64,000 nucleotides of DNA from Gongronella butleri (lineage: Eukaryota; Mucoromycota; Mucoromycetes; Mucorales; Cunninghamellaceae): positions 744,001 through 808,000 of the forward strand of contig JAIWZP010000003.1 of the NCBI GenBank assembly GCA_025201375.1, read 5' to 3'. Positions 56,819-64,000 of the stretch are shown here, one piece after another. The translations under genes and the position numbers were made by a program. Below the pieces are notes generated by a model that was not told where the DNA came from, searched no databases, and was given only the letters and a program-made list of their open reading frames with translations. Position 1 is the stretch's first letter. Every line of letters starts with the position of its first letter.

Positions 56819-57947
56819 ATGACAGATTCGACCTCTTTGCTTTTGCGACGCCAGCTACTTGGTAACTTTTGCCTTTTTCGTTGGCCGGCACCTCATGTCC
56901 ATGGTCGACGCTTTTGCTGATTCATTCTTTTTTCATACTTTTAGAAGTGTCAAAGCGGCCCGTCGAAGGGTTCTCGGCCGGGCTTGCCAGCGACGACAAT
57001 CTCTTTGAGGTGAGTCCGCATGGAAAATGCACGGGCGGAGAGACACGCGACTGCACGCGATGTGCGCGCACGCGAAGGGGGGCATTGGCGAACCTTTTTT
57101 TCCATTTTTCTCTCTCTTTATCTTGCTGTTGATTGTTTGAGTGCTTTGCATTTTTATCTGATATGTCGTTGACACTCTTTTTCATTTGTTCTTAGTGGGA
57201 CCTCATGGTCATTGGCGCGCCAGAGACATTATAGTAAGCGCAAAATGGCCGTGCTGCCATGGCAATTGGCGGCTCATCCCAGCCCCCTTTTTTTTTTTTT
57301 TCTCTAGTGAGGGCGGGTTTTTCAAAGCCAAGATGACGTTTCCGCACGTATGTTGGGGGGGGGGCACAGTGTGCAGCAAGCTGTGCAAAAGCATGAATGG
57401 AGGCGATGGGTGGTAAAAAAAAATCTCACCTTATTTTTATTTAATTCTTTCTGCGCATAGGATTACCCAATCATGCCGCCGACAATGCGCTTCACGAGCG
57501 AAATGTATCACCCGAACGGTAAAGAAAAAAGCCAGCTGTCGTCGGGGCTCCCATTGGATCACGTGTAGCGTGTCTTTTTCTTATTTTTCTTTCTTTTCTC
57601 CCCTTTTTTTCAGTGTATCCTGATGGCACGGTGTGCATTTCCATATTGCATCCACCCGGGGATGACAAGTACGGATACGAGGACGCGAGCGAGCGGTGGC
57701 TGCCGGTCCACACGGTGGAATCGATTCTGATTTCCGTCATTTCCATGCTGTCAAGCCCAAACACGGACTCCCCCGCCAACCTGGAGGCCGCTGTAAGTCT
57801 TTTTTTTTCACTTTTCTTTGCAAGCAATGAAACATTGGAAGCTCAACAATGCCCTTTCTTTAGAAAGAATACCGTGAAAATTACCCTGATTTCAAGAAAA
57901 AGGTGTTGGCGCTTGTGCGCCGCTCCGCCGAGGCCGCGTTTGAATGA
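56819..57947 (+). CDS. Ubiquitin-conjugating enzyme E2 G1 (UBE2G1/Ubc15 type)
   Basis: Seven exons: 56819-56861, 56945-57009, 57196-57233, 57308-57347, 57461-57518, 57614-57792 and 57864-57947, giving 168 residues, the normal size. It accepts ubiquitin from E1 on the active-site Cys89 ([10 protein letters not shown]). The acidic-loop insertion ([17 protein letters not shown], just after the active site) marks the G/Cdc34/Ubc7 group. The sequence [18 protein letters not shown] and the C-terminus RRSAEAAFE match UBE2G1 rather than UBE2G2/Ubc7. Such enzymes make Lys48- or Lys63-type chains in the cytosol. The gene is convergent with SIN3. Confidence 0.93.
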
Positions 57948-57979
57948 GTCTTCCCCCCGCCCCAGCTTCCTTTTGATTT

Positions 57980-57985
57980 AATAAA
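57980..57985 (+). terminator. Poly(A) signal of the E2 gene
   Basis: AATAAA lies 33 bases after the stop codon. A TTTATT at 58030-58035 would be the corresponding signal on the opposite strand for the convergent SIN3 gene. Confidence 0.5.
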
Positions 57986-58165
57986 CAATCGCACACCATA
58001 CTTTTTTTTTTTTCAATCCAATTCGTAGTTTTATTTTTTAAAAATGAGACGAGTGGGAGCAAATTGAAGATGAGGCTGCGGTGACAAAAGAGCAAAGGGG
58101 GCAAATTATAATAAAAAAAAAGGGGGGGGCGGGAGAGAGACAGGGAAAGGGGAATCCGATTTTTT

Positions 58166-61100
58166 TTATGAGGTGGAGGAAGTTTGCGCGGTGATGGGGG
58201 CAAAAAGCAATTTTCGCGCGTCTGCTTCTTGCTGTTCCTTGTTTTCGACGCCGCGCGTCCATGCATCCATCGTGTCGAGCGCAGACGATGTGGCTGTGGC
58301 GGCATTGGTGGGTGTGTTGTGCGTGGGCAGGCGCGCAAACACGTCCTCGGTGCCGTTGATATAGAACATGTGGTAGGTATCATGGCAGATCTTGTACTGC
58401 ATGCCGGACCGCAGGTGGATGTGCTGGCGCGCCTCGTCCTCGTTGCATCGCATGCGGTTTCTATGAAAAAAAAAACGAAAAAAGAGCGATGATTAACTCT
58501 CTTTTTCTTTTTTCATCCACTTCTCTCATTTGATCGTACCTTGAAAGGAACCGCTTGGTGAGCAGGGTCTGGTTGATGCCCTTTGTGGGGTTGTCCGAGT
58601 CAATATAGGAGGCGACATAGTCCTCATAGTCGTTTCGGGCCATTGGCTGGCATTCGTCGTCGTAGCCGAGCAATTGGATGGCGAGTCTTCGTCGGACGGT
58701 GTCAAAGGCGATGTTGAAGAGGGCCTCGTCCTTGCCGAGCAGCTGCTCGACGGCGACGCGGTAATCGCCCAGCTTTTCCGCGTCCATATCCTCTTGTTCG
58801 TGGTGTTTGCGGAAGAGATGGACGAGGGCCGTGGTGTTTTCGGTGGAGACCATGACGTGGACGTGGCGCACGAGCGCGGCGAGCACGCGGTCAATGGTGA
58901 ACAGCTCGTAGACGCGGTTGCCAAACATGTAGCGTGCCATTTCTTCAAAGAGGCTATTGTCGATGGTACCCTGCAGCAGCTTTTCAATGAGGACAAGCAG
59001 CGCTTCGTAGTACCCGTACGAAAAGTCCATTTGATGGCCGTCCATGCGCTTGGCCTTTAGATGCAAATTGACGGGTGCCTTGAGCTTGGCCTTTGTCTTT
59101 TCGGGGTTTTGCTTGTAATCCTCATTCAATTGGTACATGGCCAGCAGGCGCGCGTAGATGATCTAAAGAAAAACGAAAAAAAAGAGGCATTGAGCAAACG
59201 TGCTTTTTCCCCTTTTTTTTCCTTTTTTTTCGTTTTTTTTTCTCTTTTTTACCTGGTACAATCTGAAAAAGCAATACATTTCGCTATCTGCAAAGAGATT
59301 GAACATGTGGCGCTTGGCAAGCGCGGCGGGATCGATGGGCGGTGTTGTGTCAGTGTCCATTGGCTGTGCCGAGGCGCTGACGACGGGGGTGACGGCGTCT
59401 GCAGAATCTGCGGCGGCGGCATCGAGGGCAATGGACGCGTTTTCGTCGTTTTTGGCGTCGATCGGGGTATGAGAGGCGATTGCGGCGTCGGTGGAGGTTG
59501 CATCGGTCATTTTTGTGTCTTTTTGCTGGGTTTGCGAGGCACTGTCGTGGTCATCGGTGGCAGTGGACGCTTCATCGTCGATGGTAGCCGGTTGTTGCAT
59601 GCGAGCAGGGCCGATGCGTGCCGATGGCCTGCGCATGGCCGCCGTTTGACGCGTGCTTGTCATGACGGCGTCGCCATCCGAGTCGTACGATGAGTGTGTG
59701 TCGTCCTCTTGGTCATCGTCGTCCTCTTCTTCTTCCAATTCATCGTCATCGTCATCATCCGCCGGCGCATCATCGTCTTCTTCTTCGTCTTCTTCCTCAT
59801 CCTCGGGCGACGCGTCCTTTTTGTGCGGCTGGTCTTCGGTGGCGAGTGCCGTCTTCTTTTTCGCATCGGGCTGCACAGGCTGGATGGACGCCACATCGAA
59901 GAAAACGGGCAAAAGATCGTCCAGCAGCTGTGCCATTCTTTCCTGCGCGGCCGCATCGTAGGTGGCCACGTGCACCGCCAAGAACACGCGGATGAGACGC
60001 GTCATGTCGCCCAGGCGATCGGCGTCCGGGATCGAAAACGTGAATTGCGGCGGTCGGCGAGGCGGCGCGAGCAAAACACGCGTCTTTCCGTCCTCTTTTT
60101 GCGTGTCAGGAGCCACGACGTGGTCGACATTGTCGCGCTCGTGCAGCAGCTGTTGTTGCTCGTCCAATTGCTGCAGCTTGCGCTCCTCAATCTCCGTCAT
60201 CAGGTACTTGTCCGTGGTTTGCCGCTTGTCGCGTTGCTTGAACGTGATCCCTTGGTAGTCCAACGCCTTTAGGTAATTCAACGCTTCCACCTCGCGCCAA
60301 ATCTTGTTCCATTCCCTCTGATTGAAGAAATTGAATGGTTTGAAGATTAAAAAAAAAACGCGTCAGGGATGTCTTTTTTCTTTTTTTCGCTTTTTTTTCT
60401 CTTTTTTTTCCAGTTTTTTTTTCCAGAATTTTTTTATGCCTTACCTGAGCTCGTTTCCACTCGTCGTCCTTTTGCTTGAGACGTTTGAGGACGATGGGGA
60501 CGGCCATGGCGGGATTGCTGTGCAGCAAGGCAATGACTTCCAGGCCCTTTTCGCTGCCATAGATCTTTTTGATGATGCGTTGGTAGATGGTCTTTGAGGG
60601 CCCGCCGAGGCCGATGGGCAGGGTAAATTCGTGCTTTTCCTCGGTGGACATGGTGGAAATCTTCTTCATGATGGGCTCCAGCAGGGCAATGGTGTTGAGA
60701 TTGGCTTCGACATTGAGGTCATAGTCGTAGCGCTCCTCCTCGACGCGGTGCAGCGCCTCCTCGTACTGATTCTTCTTGGCCGCCACATACACGCTGTCCT
60801 CGCTCGCCCATGTCGGGTGCGAAACGTACTTGTCGTTCAGCACTTCAAGGCACAGCTCGTCTTTGCCGCTGCAAACCTGGTTTTGCGACTGGACATTGCC
60901 AAAAAAAAACAAAGAGAAAGAGGAAAGAAAGAAAGAAAAAAGAAAAGTGAGCACCCGTTTTCTGAGAAAAAAGAAAATGCAACAAAAAAAAGAAGAGGGA
61001 AAAAAAAAGAGAAATAAAAATGGCCTTACCGATTTTGGAATGACGCGATACGAGGGGCCATAGGCCTCTGCGGCGTCGAGTGCGGGCTTGCGTGCATCGT

Positions 61101-63641
61101 CGGGGACGTTTTCAATGAGTTCGTCCTTGGGGTCGTAGCCCACGAGTGTCTTGAACAGGTCAAACAGCTCCTTGTTGCCGCCGAGGAAGCCCTCGACGCG
61201 ATTGACAAGCACATTTTGATCGACGATTTGCTGGCTAAAGAGGTGGAGCACCTTGAGGAACGCGTGATACGTGACCTTGCTGCCAATGTACTTTTTGACG
61301 CGGTCAAAAAACGCGACTTCCTCGCCCGTGACAAACGGGCGGATCACGTCCTCCTCCACGAGCCCGCCACGCACCTGGGACGTCTGTGCATCGTCCTGCT
61401 GGCCGTGCTCACGCTTAGTGCGCTTGGACAAGTCGGATTGGATGAGGGTCGTGGGTCGTTTGCGCCTTTGCTGCGGTGCGGCGCCCACACTCGGTAGACC
61501 GGGCACCATGACCAAGCCCTTGCGATTGCCGTGCGGCCCGCTCGTGTACACCGCGGGAGGTCCCGTGCTGTCCGGCAAGAATTGCTTGAATTCGGCCAAA
61601 AGATCATTGTCACCATTGAACAGCGATTGCACCTGGCTGTAAACCTCCTGGATCGGCCGCTGCTCCTTTTGGTACGTCTGCAGGATCTCCAGGAACTGCT
61701 TGTACACATCCGGCTCGCTCGCGAAGCGGTTCTAAAAAAAATTGGAGGTAAAAAAAAAAATCGTGTCATTTTTGCTTATTTTTTATTTTTTTTCTCATTT
61801 CCCCCCCTTTTTTTTTTCTCTTACCTTGATCTTGTTGACATAGTTGATGGCATGGTTGAATTCGACGGGTGCGCGTCGATGGGACATGGCGTCATCTTGA
61901 GGTGGTGGTGGTGGAGGTGGAGCGGCGGTGTAAGGTTGTTGCATTGGGTAATGGGATGGTGGAGGCGCGTGTGGATGATGTGGGTGGGTGGATGGCGCGT
62001 TTTGTGACGGTGGTGGAGTCTGTCCATAGCGCGGAGCATTGCTGGATGGATGAACCTGCTGCTGCGCCGATTGCGCGAGAGTGTGGGCTGCATTTGCCTG
62101 TGACGTGGCTGACGGAGCTTGTTGTGCGCTTGTTTGCGCGCCTTGTGGGCCGCCATACGAGTACAGATGGCCATAGTACACGGGATCATGTGGCGGAGCC
62201 GATTCCGAACCGCCCAAACGGATCGGCTCGCCGGCATTGCTCAAATTGATGCCCTGCGGTGTCGTCACCTTGATCACATCTTGCCCGTGCTCGTCTGTCA
62301 TGCACTCGATGCAATAGCCTGGCGGCAAAAACGTGTTGAACCCGGAAATCAGTAGCGGATGCCCGCGGAACAGCGTGGAAACCCGCTCAATCACACCAGG
62401 CGTGTCGATTCTAAATATAAAACAAAAGAAAGAAAAAAACACGAATTGAGTACGCCATCGCCCAAAAATAAATTTAAAAAAAAAAAAGGGACTTACGCCT
62501 GGCTCTTGAAATCCTTCATGATATCGAGGAACTTGTTGTAGACCTCGGGATGCTCGGCAAATTGCATTTTCACTTGATCGAGGTACGAGAGCGCGTCTTT
62601 GACATTAAGTGGGCGATAGCCATTTTGCGAGTCTGAGCGTGGGCGCTGTGGGGAAGTCGCCGAGGCGGCTGGGAGAGGCTGTGGTGGGATCATTGGCTGC
62701 GGCGGCGCATATGGATGAGGTGGCTGTTGTGGTTGTTGCGATGGTTGTTGCTGCGGTGGCTGTTGCGGTGGCTGCTGTTGCAATGGGTGGTGTGCTGGTG
62801 CTGGTGCTGATGTTGGTGGTGGTGCTGGTGGTGGTGGCAATGCAGGTTGGTGTGAATCCCAAGGTGCGCGTGTGGAGGGCAATGTGGGTGGGGGTGGCAA
62901 GGGTGAGGATGTCAAAGGGGCAGAAACAGGCGGAATGGCCGCAGGAGGAGCATGCGACTCGTTAATGGCCATTGGCTCGTGTTCCTCCTTGATTTGTTCC
63001 TTGATAGGAATATCCTCGTCCATGGGCGTGGGCTCCTTGGGCCTTTCCACGGGCGAAACCGCAGCATGTTGAGTTTTTGGCGACAAAGGTGGCTGTTCGT
63101 GCTGTTGAGGTGGCGACGATGCACCTTGTTGGTGCAATGGCAACACAGAAGGTGCTGCAGGTGCTGCAGGTGCTGCAGGAGCTGGAGGAGCTGGAGGCGC
63201 GTCCATGTGCTCCTCTTTGGGCGGCGAAGACGCGTCAACTTGCATGGGCGACAATTTGTCGTCTGTGGCCGCGTGTTCCAGGGCGCTGGGCGTAGCGTGA
63301 GAATCTGAATTAGGCGGCGCGTGCGTGGCTGCTTCAATTGGAGCTGCCTGCGCGTCATGAGGCAATTCCTCTTCTTTCAAAGCCATTGTCGCGCTCGGTG
63401 TGGGTGACAATGCTCGTTCAGGTGCAATGGGCGCAGCAGGCACAGTGGGCACCGCCGGTACGCCTGTCGCGCCTGCAATAGGTTCTTCTGCAGCGGCAGC
63501 TAGTGCGGGTGGACCCGACTCGGGCCTATAAAAAAATGAGGGAAAAAATTCGCGAATGAGCAAATGCAGTCCATCCGCGTGCCAATGCGCCAATTTTTTT
63601 TACCTTTGTTCAGCAGGTGGGGAGGACGTGTTGTCGGCCAT
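58166..63641 (-). CDS. SIN3: Sin3 transcriptional co-repressor
   Basis: Eight exons on the minus strand: 63641-63604, 63525-62497, 62410-61825, 61731-61030, 60888-60445, 60317-59253, 59162-58540 and 58460-58166, giving 1593 residues. Sin3 is the scaffold of Rpd3-type histone deacetylase complexes. Residues 1-315 are Pro/Ala/Gln-rich and likely disordered. PAH1 is at about 317-385 ([15 protein letters not shown], then [20 protein letters not shown]), PAH2 at about 538-605 ([15 protein letters not shown]) and PAH3 at about 690-752 ([18 protein letters not shown]). The HDAC-interaction domain follows (from PSYRVIPKS to about 935, including [16 protein letters not shown]), and the Sin3 C-terminal domain ends the protein. 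An Asp/Glu-dominated stretch of about 50 residues interrupts the part between them. Introns fall within PAH1 and PAH2. Confidence 0.94.
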
Positions 63642-64000
63642 GGTGATGGGAAGACCAAGCAAGACGTGCTATGGAAGAAGAAATAAAAAAAAAGGAGGCG
63701 GAGGGGGCGAGTGGGAAAAAAAAAGGGAAAGAACGACACAATGAACTGGGCAAAAACACCAAAAAAAAGCGTGTCAAGTCAAGGAGAGTGGGTGCTACGA
63801 TGCTGGAGTCGTCTTTTACACGCGAGATGAGTCAAGCAACGCGAGCAAAAAGCACAGGGAAATGGGGATTGGCCGAAACGCGTGTCGAGAATGAAGAAAA
63901 ATAGCAAGAAAGAACAAGAAGAGAGTCCGCTCCAGAAAAAAAATGGCGGATGGAAAAAAAAGGCCGTCACAGCATTTTAAAATGCCGTCGCCTCAAATGG
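63642..64000. other. Upstream flank of SIN3
   Basis: Non-coding as far as visible, purine-rich on the + strand (pyrimidine-rich on the SIN3 coding strand) with several A runs. No gene is supported before the window ends. Confidence 0.45.

Noticed and set aside
59694..60272. Plus-strand frames opposite the Sin3 exons
   Set aside because: Antisense of Sin3 low-complexity and helical coding sequence; hydrophobic runs arise from complementing Asp/Glu codons.
1..64000. CRISPR arrays, bacterial operons, insertion sequences, rRNA operons
   Set aside because: None seen. The genes are intron-split and eukaryotic, and the repeats lack the regular spacing of CRISPR arrays.

Overview
This is eukaryotic DNA. 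Almost every gene is split by short spliceosomal introns of roughly 50-400 bases with GT..AG ends. The gene set is fungal: Shr3-type permease chaperone, Bre4-like transporter, Gdh2-type NAD-glutamate dehydrogenase, Sam37/metaxin, Stf2-like small protein, Sin3 and Bcd1. The compact intron-rich genes, the seven-helix receptor and the absence of obviously ascomycete features make an early-diverging fungus (Mucoromycota-like) my best guess. This is inference from gene content, since there is no rRNA or marker gene in the window.

Layout. 1-850: 3' end of a probable KA1-domain protein kinase. 0.85-6.4 kb: gene-free, repeat-rich island. 6.4-10.8 kb (+): a seven-helix receptor-like protein, then an unusual protein with an N-terminal membrane anchor and C-terminal Nab2-like CCCH zinc fingers. 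11.3-18.7 kb (-): seipin, an AIG2-type gamma-glutamylcyclotransferase, an intronless bHLH factor and a THUMP-type RNA methyltransferase. 19-21 kb: repeat copy R1-A. 21.6-24.4 kb (+): vacuolar amino acid transporter and an Stf2-like protein. 24.6-26.8 kb (-): Vma22/CCDC115 and Shr3. 27-28 kb: inverted repeat copy R1-B. 28.9-33.0 kb (+): Bre4-like multi-pass transporter. 34.7-38.0 kb (+): NAD-glutamate dehydrogenase. 38.0-41.1 kb: second repeat island, collinear with the first. 41.2-44.3 kb (-): an unrecognised 527-residue protein and mitochondrial OSCP. 44.7-49.9 kb (+): farnesyl diphosphate synthase, Bcd1 and a phosphatidylinositol transfer protein containing an 8-base micro-exon. 50.5-52.6 kb: divergent GatC and Sam37, two mitochondrial genes sharing a 160-base promoter. 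53.3-54.7 kb (-): a short-chain dehydrogenase. 55-56.4 kb: repeat copy R1-C. 56.8-57.9 kb (+): ubiquitin-conjugating enzyme E2 G1. 58.2-63.6 kb (-): Sin3 co-repressor.

The genes are mostly housekeeping. Several touch amino acid and vacuole physiology (Avt, Vma22, Shr3, Gdh2) and several are mitochondrial (OSCP, GatC, Sam37), but I see no biosynthetic cluster. The least explained material is the repeats: a dispersed roughly 0.8 kb element (R1) in three copies with a conserved hairpin, a roughly 1.2-1.6 kb element (R2) in two copies, and a 12-base word (TATGATACTGTA and its complement) concentrated in the two R2 islands.

All exon coordinates were derived by hand from splice signals, reading phase and family knowledge. 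For every complete multi-exon model the phases close and the summed length is a multiple of three. No alignment or transcript data were available.
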